A stretch of 9,646 nucleotides of DNA from Gemmataceae bacterium. Its GTDB lineage: Bacteria > Planctomycetota > Planctomycetia > Gemmatales > Gemmataceae. Positions 1-5,297 of the stretch are shown here, piece after piece. The position numbers and the translations under genes are program-made. Position 1 is the first letter of the stretch; each line of letters opens with the position of its first letter. The stretch is from positions 1-9,646 of the forward strand of contig CANLGS010000084.1 of the NCBI GenBank assembly GCA_947490035.1. The letters are read 5' to 3'. The notes under the pieces are model-generated. The model searched no databases, had not been told where the DNA came from, and saw only the letters and a list, made by a program, of their open reading frames with translations.

Positions 1-129
1 CCAACTGCTTTTCACTGACTCGGACTTTCGCCGCCGTCCCTGGCATCTGTTCGCCTCGCAATGGGTGTTTGGGAGACATACACAAATCCCCGATTTCATG
101 AAACCCCGTTTCCGAGTTGTGGCACTAGC
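1..129. other. Left-edge spacer, no supported gene
   Basis: This stretch is visibly less G+C-rich than the genes to its right and has no reading frame with the strong third-position G/C bias seen elsewhere. One plus-strand frame is open from the window edge to a TAA at 143-145, but its codon use is unlike the neighbouring genes, so I do not call it. It is best read as the region downstream of the minus-strand glycosyltransferase, possibly with the tail of a convergent gene. Confidence 0.5.
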
Positions 130-160
130 TCCACCCCCTCCCTAACGGTCGGGGTTCACC
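130..160 (+). repeat. 31-nt dispersed element, copy 1
   Basis: This 31-nt stretch matches 9536-9566 in direct orientation at 27 of 31 positions; the core reads CTCCCT..CGGTCG.GGTTCACC. It overlaps the end of the glycosyltransferase gene, whose last codons and TAG stop (142-144) lie inside it. The strong hairpin arm that precedes the right-hand copy is degenerate here. Two copies in under 10 kb suggest a dispersed family. That is an inference until the whole genome is counted. Confidence 0.6.
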
Positions 161-1830
161 AACGCGCGCACGCGCCGAACGGCGTCCGCGTCGCCGGTGA
201 TGTCGAAGACATACAGGCAGCCCGCGACGACCGCATCGGGGTTGCGGTCGCGCAGCCACGCGAACGTGTCCGGGTCGTTCAGGTAGATGCCGAGCAGGTT
301 GTTCGCGCTCACAACGAGGACGTGCCGCGCCGCGTCCGGCGGAACGACTTCGCCGCCCGGCGCGCCGACGCGCCCGTAGGTCGGCAGCGGCTGATAGCGG
401 ATGCCGTGCGCCTCCGGCCGGTCGGTGCCGAAGTACGAGAGGTAGATCACGTCCGGGCCGTTCGCGCGGAGGTACGCTTGCAGAGCCGGAAGCCCCTGTC
501 CCCAGTCGAGGTTGGAGTCCGCGACGCGGCGGATGCCGCCGCGCGGTCCGCCGGCCAACTCGTTGAAGTACGCGACCGGGTACGGGTCGCTTCGCACGGC
601 CGAGACGCCGGCCCACGCGACGCACACCGCGAGCAGCGCGATCCCGGCCGCGCGACAGCACGCGCCCCCTGCGAGACCAGACGCGAGGATGTAGAGGAAC
701 GGCAGCACCGGCAGCACGACGCGCACGCCGAGGTTCACGCGCGAGTACGACGCGAGCGCGAAGAACACGAGCGGCGGCACGAGCAGGAACGCGAGCCGCA
801 GCGCGCCCTTCAGCCTTCCGGTTACGCACGCGATCAGCACGCCCGCGAGCAACCCGAGCGGCAGTTTCAGCGGCAGCAGCACGAGGAAGTAGTGATACCA
901 GCCGGTGCGCGACAGTTCGCCGTTGAGGTACATCGTGCCGTCGCCGTGGTCGGCGCGCGTGAGTTGGAACTTCAGCCCGGCGCCCCACTGGTCGAAGTGG
1001 ACGAAGCCGTAGGTCGCGGCCAGCGTGACGAGCGCGATCAGCCCCAGCCGGAACGCGAACTCCATCAGCGCGCGGCCTTTTCCTTGCCCCTCACCCGGCG
1101 GCGAAGCGCCGCCACCCTCACCCCGAAGACGGGGCGAGGGTAAAGCCAAGACGCCGCCGCGAAGCACGTACACGATTCCCGCCCCGCCGAGACCCGCGAC
1201 CACCGCCAGCGCGGAGAACTTCGCACCCAGCGCGAGGCCCAGCGCGATACCCGCACCGAAGAGCAACCCGCGCGACGGCTTCGCGGTGTACTCCCACACG
1301 AGGTAGCAAGCCAACAATGTGAAGAGCGTTAAGCCGATGTCGGTGGAGAGAATGCACGAGAGCGCGAGCAGGTTCGGGTCGCACACCGCGAACCCGACCG
1401 CGCCGACACCCGCGGCGCGCGCGTTCCACAACCGGTACGCCCACCACCCCGCGAGCAGCACTACGCCGCACCCGAGCGCGAGGTTCACCCGCCGCGCCGG
1501 GTTCAGCAGTTCACTTGGCGCGCGATTCGAGTGAAAAAGGAGCGCGTTGCCGACGTGCCAGTGATCGTTGTTGGTTTCGCGCGCGACATCGTGCGGGTAC
1601 GGTGGCGAATCACCGAGCGCGAGCGGCACGGCCCAGAGGAGCTTCAACAGTGGCGGGTCTTCGCGGTTCAGGCGAAAGCTGCCGGTGGCCCAGTACGAGT
1701 AACCGGCCGCGAGGTGGACCGGTTCGTCGAACGTCGGGCCGTTGGCCGCGAGGAACCGCTCGCCGCGCGCCCAGAACCACGCGACGAGCGCGAGGCAAGC
1801 GGCGACGGCGAGCAGGTTGCGCGCGTTCAT
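142..1830 (-). CDS. Lipid-carrier-dependent glycosyltransferase (GT39/ArnT-like, multi-pass membrane protein)
   Basis: This is a 562-residue polytopic inner-membrane protein. It probably moves a sugar from a polyprenyl-phosphate donor onto a protein or lipid on the outer face of the membrane; donor and acceptor cannot be read from the sequence. Seen: an N-terminal helix, then FDEPVHLAAGY (34-44), whose Asp35-Glu36 pair matches the acidic catalytic motif of the first external loop in GT-C enzymes. REDPPLLK (56-63) follows, and then many hydrophobic segments to about residue 410. The soluble tail carries YFNELAGGP (421-429) and DSNLDWGQ (438-445), which I know from planctomycete members of this family. 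The ATG at 1830 is chosen because the frame upstream of it only shadows the dehydrogenase gene. No Shine-Dalgarno is visible. Residues about 230-253 come from an in-frame palindromic repeat, and the last residues and stop overlap another repeat. It lies 119 bp downstream of the dehydrogenase on the same strand. Confidence 0.85.
   Translation of the reverse strand: MNARNLLAVAACLALVAWFWARGERFLAANGPTFDEPVHLAAGYSYWATGSFRLNREDPPLLKLLWAVPLALGDSPPYPHDVARETNNDHWHVGNALLFHSNRAPSELLNPARRVNLALGCGVVLLAGWWAYRLWNARAAGVGAVGFAVCDPNLLALSCILSTDIGLTLFTLLACYLVWEYTAKPSRGLLFGAGIALGLALGAKFSALAVVAGLGGAGIVYVLRGGVLALPSPRLRGEGGGASPPGEGQGKGRALMEFAFRLGLIALVTLAATYGFVHFDQWGAGLKFQLTRADHGDGTMYLNGELSRTGWYHYFLVLLPLKLPLGLLAGVLIACVTGRLKGALRLAFLLVPPLVFFALASYSRVNLGVRVVLPVLPFLYILASGLAGGACCRAAGIALLAVCVAWAGVSAVRSDPYPVAYFNELAGGPRGGIRRVADSNLDWGQGLPALQAYLRANGPDVIYLSYFGTDRPEAHGIRYQPLPTYGRVGAPGGEVVPPDAARHVLVVSANNLLGIYLNDPDTFAWLRDRNPDAVVAGCLYVFDITGDADAVRRVRALVNPDR
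1074..1143 (-). repeat. Palindromic REP-like element inserted in frame in the glycosyltransferase gene
   Basis: Two adjacent hairpins are visible. The first has stem 1097-1103/1107-1113 (GGCGGCG, loop AAG, CGCCGCC). The second has stem 1115-1125/1130-1140, which is CCCTCaCCCCG against CGGGGcGAGGG with one mismatch and an AAGA loop. The minus strand reads through without a stop, giving a Gly/Pro/Arg-rich linker (about residues 230-253, including SPRLRGEGGGASPPGEGQ) between two membrane helices. This composition differs from the hydrophobic sequence on both sides, as expected of a mobile palindromic element tolerated in a loop. Confidence 0.75.
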
Positions 1831-1852
1831 GCCACAGCTTAGAACGCGATTC

Positions 1853-1953
1853 GTAGGACAGGCCGCTGGCCTGTCTCTTTCTCCCGCGCGCCGCGCCGCA
1901 CTTGAAGGGTCAACTGCGGCGGCACGCTTCGACAAGCCAGCGGCCTGTCCTAC
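1853..1953. repeat. Paired inverted REP-like element (two 23-nt arms)
   Basis: The left arm 1853-1875 (GTAGGACAGGCCGCTGGCC and four more bases) and the right arm 1931-1953 are reverse complements with one mismatch, separated by 55 nt. Each arm contains its own short palindrome around GGCC-GCTGGCC. The right arm runs into the dehydrogenase gene: the GTAG at its outer edge supplies that gene's TAG stop (1950-1952). The element fills most of the gap before the glycosyltransferase start. In RNA it could fold into one long hairpin, which might terminate or stabilise the dehydrogenase message. Confidence 0.75.
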
Positions 1954-3158
1954 AACGCGGCCCGGTAGATGCCGAGAATTTCGTCCTCGCTCTGCGGCAT
2001 CCGCGGGTTCACGCGCATCAGCCGCTTGATCGCGAACGCCTTCGTCGCGAAGCCGGGCAGCATGGCCTCGGTCACGCCGATGTCGCGCAGTCGCAGCGGA
2101 ATGCCGATGTCCGCGCGGAGTTGTTCGATCTCGCTGATGGTGGCTTCGGCGTTCGCGTCCGGCGTGCCGCGAATGCCGTCGGCGCCCATGATGAGGCCGA
2201 TCTCCGCCGTCTGCCGAACCCGCTTCTCTAAGTTGAACCGCATGACGTAGGGCAGCAATAGCCCGTTGCCGGCGCCGTGCGACACGTGAACCGCGCCGCC
2301 GACGGGGTACTCCATCGCGTGGACCAGCGCGACGCCGGAGTTTGAGAACGCGAGGCCGCCGAGCGTCGCGGCCAGCGCCATGCCGTCGCGGGCTTCGAGG
2401 TCGGTGCCGTCCTTCACCGCGCGCTTCAGGTACGTACCAACCAGCCGGAAAGTTTCGCGGGCCATCGAGTCGGCCATCGGGTTCTTGCCCTGGTACACGG
2501 TCTTCTCGCCCGACGGCAGCGGGAACTCGTCGTTGTGAACCGCGCAGAAGCCTTCGATTGCGTGCGTCAGCGCGTCGATGCCGGAATCGGCGGTCACCTT
2601 CGGCGGGCAACTCGCCGTGAACAGCGGATCGACAATCGCGAACGCGGGGCGCAGGAACGGGCTGAGGCAACTCACTTTGATGTGGTTCGCGGTGTCGGTG
2701 AAGACGGCCGCCGCGGACACTTCCGACCCGGTGCCGGCGGTGGTCGGAATGCAGATGAGCGGCTTCACCGGGCCGGGCACGCGGCAGTCGCCGGTGTAGT
2801 CTAGCGGGTCGCCGCCGTGCGCGAGCAGCAGCGCCACGAGTTTCGCGGTGTCCATGTTGCTGCCGCCGCCCAACCCGATGACCACATCGGGGTTGAACGC
2901 CTTCGCCGCCTCAACGCATTCTCGCACCAACTCGGCGCCCGGTTCCGGGGTGACGCGATCGAAGTGCGCGAACGTCACGCTGCCAGCAGTAAGGGGTTCG
3001 GTTGTCTGCGCGAGTAAGCCCGCTTTCACAAGTATCGCGTCGGTGACGATGAACGCGCGTTTCGCGTTGAGGCGTTCGCAGGCGTCGCGGAGGTGGATGC
3101 GGACCGCGTTGCGGCCGAAGAACAGCGCGCCGGCGGAGGAGAAGGACCAGGTTCTCAT
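1950..3158 (-). CDS. Iron-containing alcohol dehydrogenase family protein
   Basis: This 402-residue cytoplasmic oxidoreductase belongs to the group III metal-dependent alcohol dehydrogenases, which interconvert alcohols and aldehydes with NAD(P) and usually Fe2+ or Zn2+. Seen: the dinucleotide-binding GGGSNMDTAK (97-106), PTTAGTGSE (138-146), and the four expected metal ligands, Asp195 and His199 in DALTHAIE, His280 in HAMEYP and His294 in HVSHGAGN. Length is normal. Residues about 208-230 form an insert ending in VYQGKNPMAD, which resembles the YQGSNP segment of hydroxyacid-oxoacid transhydrogenases (ADHFE1) rather than FucO-type enzymes. The substrate is therefore uncertain, and hydroxyacid or 4-hydroxybutyrate chemistry is possible. 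The ATG at 3158 begins a normal family N-terminus. Upstream there is no Shine-Dalgarno, only a heptamer repeat ending 5 nt before the start. The stop codon is provided by a REP-like arm. mogA is divergent. Confidence 0.9.
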   Translation of the reverse strand: MRTWSFSSAGALFFGRNAVRIHLRDACERLNAKRAFIVTDAILVKAGLLAQTTEPLTAGSVTFAHFDRVTPEPGAELVRECVEAAKAFNPDVVIGLGGGSNMDTAKLVALLLAHGGDPLDYTGDCRVPGPVKPLICIPTTAGTGSEVSAAAVFTDTANHIKVSCLSPFLRPAFAIVDPLFTASCPPKVTADSGIDALTHAIEGFCAVHNDEFPLPSGEKTVYQGKNPMADSMARETFRLVGTYLKRAVKDGTDLEARDGMALAATLGGLAFSNSGVALVHAMEYPVGGAVHVSHGAGNGLLLPYVMRFNLEKRVRQTAEIGLIMGADGIRGTPDANAEATISEIEQLRADIGIPLRLRDIGVTEAMLPGFATKAFAIKRLMRVNPRMPQSEDEILGIYRAAL

Positions 3159-3163
3159 GTGAG

Positions 3164-3198
3164 TTGCGGAGTGCGGAGTGCGGAGTGCGGAATCAAAA
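3164..3198 (+). repeat. TGCGGAR heptamer element, copy 1
   Basis: Four 7-nt units (TGCGGAG three times, then TGCGGAA) are followed by TCAAAA. The element ends five bases before the dehydrogenase start codon, so on the transcribed minus strand its pyrimidine-rich complement takes the place of a ribosome binding site. It aligns over 35 nt, without gaps, to the elements at 3246-3280 and 5259-5293. It is inverted relative to the copy at 3246-3280. Confidence 0.75.
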
Positions 3199-3200
3199 CC

Positions 3201-3230
3201 GTGCTGATGCCGCGGGTGCGGGGTAGTATA
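3201..3230. promoter_or_regulatory. Candidate divergent promoter region between the dehydrogenase gene and mogA
   Basis: The only A/T-rich interruption in this spacer is GTAGTATAAG at 3222-3231. Read on the plus strand, TAGTAT (3224-3229) could be a -10 for mogA, with GTGCTG (3201-3206) a poor -35 at 17-bp spacing. Read on the minus strand, TATACT (3230-3225) is a better -10 for the dehydrogenase but has no recognisable -35. The assignment rests on position and a short match only. Confidence 0.3.
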
Positions 3231-3245
3231 AGCGGCGCGGAGTGC

Positions 3246-3280
3246 CTTTCATTCCGCATTCCGAACCCCGAACTCCGCAA
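3246..3280 (-). repeat. TGCGGAR heptamer element, copy 2
   Basis: The minus strand reads TTGCGGAG, two diverged heptamers, TGCGGAA, then TGAAAG, aligning without gaps over 35 nt to copy 1 (3164-3198). The two copies are inverted around a 47-nt spacer and could pair into a stem when the spacer is transcribed. Copy 2 ends seven bases before the mogA ATG, in the same orientation relative to its gene as copy 1 has to the dehydrogenase. Confidence 0.75.
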
Positions 3281-3287
3281 TCGAACC

Positions 3288-3809
3288 ATGCGAATCGGCA
3301 TCCTCACCGTCTCCGACCGGGCCAGTCGGGGCGTCTACGAAGACAAAAGCGGGCCGGCGATCATCGAGTTTTTGCGCGAGGCGCTCAGTTGCGAGTGGAC
3401 CCCGCACACGCTGGTGATCCCCGACGAGCAGGATCAGATCGAGGCCACGCTGAAGGCGTTCTGCGACGACGAGGGCTGTTGCCTGGTCGTCACCACCGGC
3501 GGCACCGGCCCGGCGAAGCGCGACGTGACGCCCGAAGCGACCGACGCCGTGTGCGAGAAGACGCTGCCCGGCTTCGGCGAGCTGATGCGCGAAATCTCCC
3601 TGAAGTCGGTGCCCACCGCGATCCTGTCGCGCCAGACGGCCGGCATTCGCGGCAAGTCGCTGATCGTGAACCTGCCCGGCAAGCCGACCGCGATCCGCGA
3701 GTGCCTGCTCGCGGTGATGCCCGCCATCCCGTACTGCATCGACCTGATCGGCGGCCCGTTCCTGACGACGAACGAGAGCGTGGTGAAGGCGTTCCGGCCG
3801 AAGGTGTAA
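3288..3809 (+). CDS. mogA: Molybdopterin adenylyltransferase MogA
   Basis: This 173-residue cytoplasmic enzyme adenylates molybdopterin with ATP, the step that prepares it for molybdate insertion by MoeA. The sequence follows E. coli MogA closely: RIGILTVSDRAS (2-13), VYEDKSGPAI (16-25), IPDEQ (44-48), the nucleotide-binding TGGTGPAKRDVTPEAT (70-85), PGFGELMR (94-101), PTAILSRQ (109-116), LPGKP (129-133) and the terminal AFRPK. Asp46 and Asp79 align with the catalytic Asp49 and Asp82 of E. coli. It is about twelve residues shorter than E. coli MogA between ECL (138-140) and PYC (148-150). The ATG at 3288 matches the family N-terminus; the longer open frame starting upstream would run through a repeat and overlap the dehydrogenase gene. 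There is no Shine-Dalgarno, and a heptamer repeat lies 7 nt upstream. No other molybdenum-cofactor gene is present. A UUCG-type hairpin follows the stop immediately. Confidence 0.95.
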   Translation: MRIGILTVSDRASRGVYEDKSGPAIIEFLREALSCEWTPHTLVIPDEQDQIEATLKAFCDDEGCCLVVTTGGTGPAKRDVTPEATDAVCEKTLPGFGELMREISLKSVPTAILSRQTAGIRGKSLIVNLPGKPTAIRECLLAVMPAIPYCIDLIGGPFLTTNESVVKAFRPKV

Positions 3810-3834
3810 GCGCCCTTCGGGGCGAACGCTAAAC
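3810..3834 (+). repeat. UUCG hairpin plus ACGCTAAAC element, copy A
   Basis: CGCCC (3811-3815), TTCG loop, GGGCG (3820-3824) form a compact tetraloop hairpin starting two bases after the mogA stop, followed by AACGCTAAAC. A near copy lies at 5223-5249. There is no T-tract, so it is not a classic intrinsic terminator. It could protect the mogA 3' end or separate it from the next gene, which starts 12 bases later. Confidence 0.55.
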
Positions 3835-3835
3835 A

Positions 3836-3840
3836 GGGAG
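3836..3840 (+). promoter_or_regulatory. Ribosome binding site of the secreted repeat protein
   Basis: GGGAG lies six bases before the ATG at 3847. It is one of the few convincing Shine-Dalgarno sequences in the window and fixes this start codon. Confidence 0.6.
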
Positions 3841-3846
3841 TGCGTT

Positions 3847-4746
3847 ATGCGCGTTGCAATTGCGTTTGTGTTGCTCTGCCCTTCGCTGGCGTTCTCGCAG
3901 CCAACAGCGGCGCAGAAGAAGGAAACCGTCAAGTGGATCACGGCCCTTGAAGCTCCGGACGGCGGGTTCTACCTCGCCCCGCAAGACCCGAAGCTCGACG
4001 CGGCCCCGCGACCGATGCTTCGCGCGACCAACGGCGCGGTTCGCGCGCTCAAGTACCTCGGCTTTCCCATGCTCAAAGGCGAACGCGAGAAGCACGCGGC
4101 GTTCGTGCTGAAGTGCTACGACCCGAAGACCGGCGGGTTCGCGGAGCCGGGCGGCAAGCCGGACGTGACCATGACCAGCATCGGCGTGATGGCCGCGGCC
4201 GAGTTGGGCATTCCGCACGCCCAGTACGCGAAGGCGATGGACTACCTCAAGGAGAATGCGAAGACGTTCGAGGAAGTGCGCATCGGCGCCGCCGCGGTCG
4301 AGGCGTGGGGCGTTAAGGACTGCCCGTTCAAACTGGACGAGTGGGTGAAGGTGGCGACCGGCTTCGCCGCCGAGCCGAACCCCAAGGAAGACCCCGCCCG
4401 CGGCGCCGGCTCGGCAGTCGCGATGCTGCTGCGCCTGGGTCAGGAGTTGCCGCTCAATTTCGCCCTCGCGCAGCCGATCATCGCGGCCCGGCAGCGGAAG
4501 GACGGCGGGTGGGGTAAAGAAGAAGAAGGGATGTCGGACATCGAGACGACGTACCGCGTCATGCGCGCCCTCATGCTTCTCAAGGAGAAGCCGAAGGACA
4601 CGAAGAAGCTGCGCGAGTTCATCGACTCGCACCGCAACAAGGACGGCGGGTACGCCACCAAACCCGGCGACCCGTCGAGCATGAGTGGCGCGTACTACTG
4701 CGTCATCGTGTCGAAGTGGCTCGACGACATGGAAGCCAAGAAGTGA
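3847..4746 (+). CDS. Secreted prenyltransferase/squalene-oxidase-repeat protein (alpha-toroid fold)
   Basis: This 299-residue protein begins with a short signal peptide (MRVAIAFVLLCPSLAFSQ, probably cut near residue 17 or 18), so it should act outside the cytoplasm. The mature part repeats the pattern of a glycine-rich turn followed by a helix: DGGF (38-41), TGGF (95-98), DGGW (219-222) and DGGY (266-269), each followed by an S/T-rich helix start such as DVTMTSIGVMAAAEL or DIETTYRVMRALMLL. This is the alpha/alpha-barrel repeat shared by squalene cyclases and protein prenyltransferase beta subunits. I do not see the Asp-Cys-His zinc set of prenyltransferases or the DXDD motif of cyclases, so catalysis is doubtful. 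A binding or scaffold role is as likely. It starts 37 bases after mogA and may be co-transcribed with it, though no functional link is evident. Confidence 0.8.
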   Translation: MRVAIAFVLLCPSLAFSQPTAAQKKETVKWITALEAPDGGFYLAPQDPKLDAAPRPMLRATNGAVRALKYLGFPMLKGEREKHAAFVLKCYDPKTGGFAEPGGKPDVTMTSIGVMAAAELGIPHAQYAKAMDYLKENAKTFEEVRIGAAAVEAWGVKDCPFKLDEWVKVATGFAAEPNPKEDPARGAGSAVAMLLRLGQELPLNFALAQPIIAARQRKDGGWGKEEEGMSDIETTYRVMRALMLLKEKPKDTKKLREFIDSHRNKDGGYATKPGDPSSMSGAYYCVIVSKWLDDMEAKK

Positions 4747-4761
4747 TTGGGCGACGAAAGG

Positions 4762-4787
4762 AGCCGCACCCGCGCAGGGGTGCGGCT
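4762..4787. terminator. Bidirectional hairpin between convergent genes
   Basis: AGCCGCACCC (4762-4771) pairs perfectly with GGGTGCGGCT (4778-4787) around a six-base loop. It sits 15 bases after the stop of the secreted repeat protein and 10 bases beyond the stop of the opposing membrane-protein gene, the expected place for a shared terminator. There is no long T-run on either strand. Confidence 0.65.
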
Positions 4788-4797
4788 TGACGATCGC

Positions 4798-5199
4798 TTA
4801 CACAGGGGTCGCGCCAGCAGTTTCCTTCGCCTTGCGCGCTTTCTTGGCCTGGATGAACGAGTTCACGCACATCCCGACGAACACCACGCACACCAGGATC
4901 ATCAACTCGCCCGCGACCGCGGACTTCTTCGTCGGGTCGAACTCGCCGGTCTTGCTGAACTGCCGCACCAGCGGCATGAACCCGCCGAGCGCGCCGACCA
5001 GGCCGATCATGGCGGCCAGGTGCATGACGTGCTTGCGGAACTTGACGTTGAACGCCAGCCCGCCGCACAGGATCAGCGCCGCCCCGAAGAACGCCGGGAT
5101 CAGTGCCGTCATGGGCGGCGGTTGAACCTCCGCGGTGCCGTAACCCACGATCCCCACCAGTACCAGCAGCGCTCCGCAAATGATCGTCGGCCAAGCCAT
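4798..5199 (-). CDS. Small four-helix membrane protein of unknown function
   Basis: This 133-residue protein has four hydrophobic segments at about 5-21, 31-50, 58-78 and 96-114. The connecting segment NVKFRKHVMH (51-60) and the tail QAKKARKAK (117-125) are basic, so by the positive-inside rule both ends should face the cytoplasm. I recognise no family motif and assign no function. The ATG at 5199 is chosen because MAWPTIICGALL begins the first helix directly and a GGAG (5208-5211 on the minus strand) lies eight bases upstream. The frame is open further upstream only because it shadows guaA. It lies 98 bp downstream of guaA on the same strand, with two repeats in between, so linkage to guaA is uncertain. 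Confidence 0.75.
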   Translation of the reverse strand: MAWPTIICGALLVLVGIVGYGTAEVQPPPMTALIPAFFGAALILCGGLAFNVKFRKHVMHLAAMIGLVGALGGFMPLVRQFSKTGEFDPTKKSAVAGELMILVCVVFVGMCVNSFIQAKKARKAKETAGATPV

Positions 5200-5222
5200 C
5201 GTTGTGTCTCCAGGGTGAAGGC

Positions 5223-5249
5223 GCGGCCCCTTCGGGACCGACGCTAAAC
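5223..5249 (+). repeat. UUCG hairpin plus ACGCTAAAC element, copy B
   Basis: GCGGCCCCTTCGGGACCG is followed by ACGCTAAAC, matching the element after mogA (3810-3834), but on the opposite strand relative to its neighbouring gene. The hairpin is GGcCCC/GGGaCC with one mismatch. It lies in the leader of the small membrane-protein gene. Confidence 0.5.
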
Positions 5250-5258
5250 GTCTCTGTT

Positions 5259-5293
5259 CTTTAATTCCGCATTCCGAATTCCGCGCTCCGCAT
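5259..5293 (-). repeat. TGCGGAR heptamer element, copy 3
   Basis: The minus strand reads ATGCGGAGCGCGGAATTCGG, then AATGCGGAATTAAAG, aligning without gaps over 35 nt to the two copies around 3164-3280. It begins four bases after the guaA stop codon in the direction of transcription. Here it is in sense orientation relative to the gene, unlike the two start-codon copies. Confidence 0.75.
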
Positions 5294-5297
5294 TCGA

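Noticed and set aside
2..145. Plus-strand open frame from the left edge to TAA at 143-145, reading like a protein tail with HLFASQWVFGRH and ending in a proline run
   Set aside because: Third-position G/C is only about half, unlike the called genes. An open frame of 47 codons is not rare by chance, and its end lies in a repeat. It could be the tail of a convergent gene, but this cannot be supported without the sequence to the left.
61..1143. Plus-strand 360-residue open frame opposite the glycosyltransferase
   Set aside because: Its composition is dominated by Arg, Ala, Val and Glu, typical of a high-G+C antisense shadow. The minus-strand frame has clear family motifs.
1831..2670. N-terminal extension of the glycosyltransferase frame by 280 codons
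   Set aside because: It lies antiphase within the dehydrogenase gene on the same strand, crosses the REP-like pair and has no membrane or family character. The ATG at 1830 begins a proper first helix.
3164..3280. CRISPR-like array from the regularly spaced TGCGGAG units
   Set aside because: The units are contiguous 7-mers with no unique spacers of constant length, and no cas genes are present.
3093..3287. Upstream extension of mogA by 65 codons
   Set aside because: It would translate through the heptamer repeats and overlap the dehydrogenase start, and the MogA family begins at MRIGILTVSDRAS.
1950..3809. A functional operon linking the dehydrogenase with molybdenum cofactor synthesis
   Set aside because: The two genes are divergent and the dehydrogenase family uses Fe or Zn, not molybdopterin, so the adjacency is not evidence of a shared pathway.
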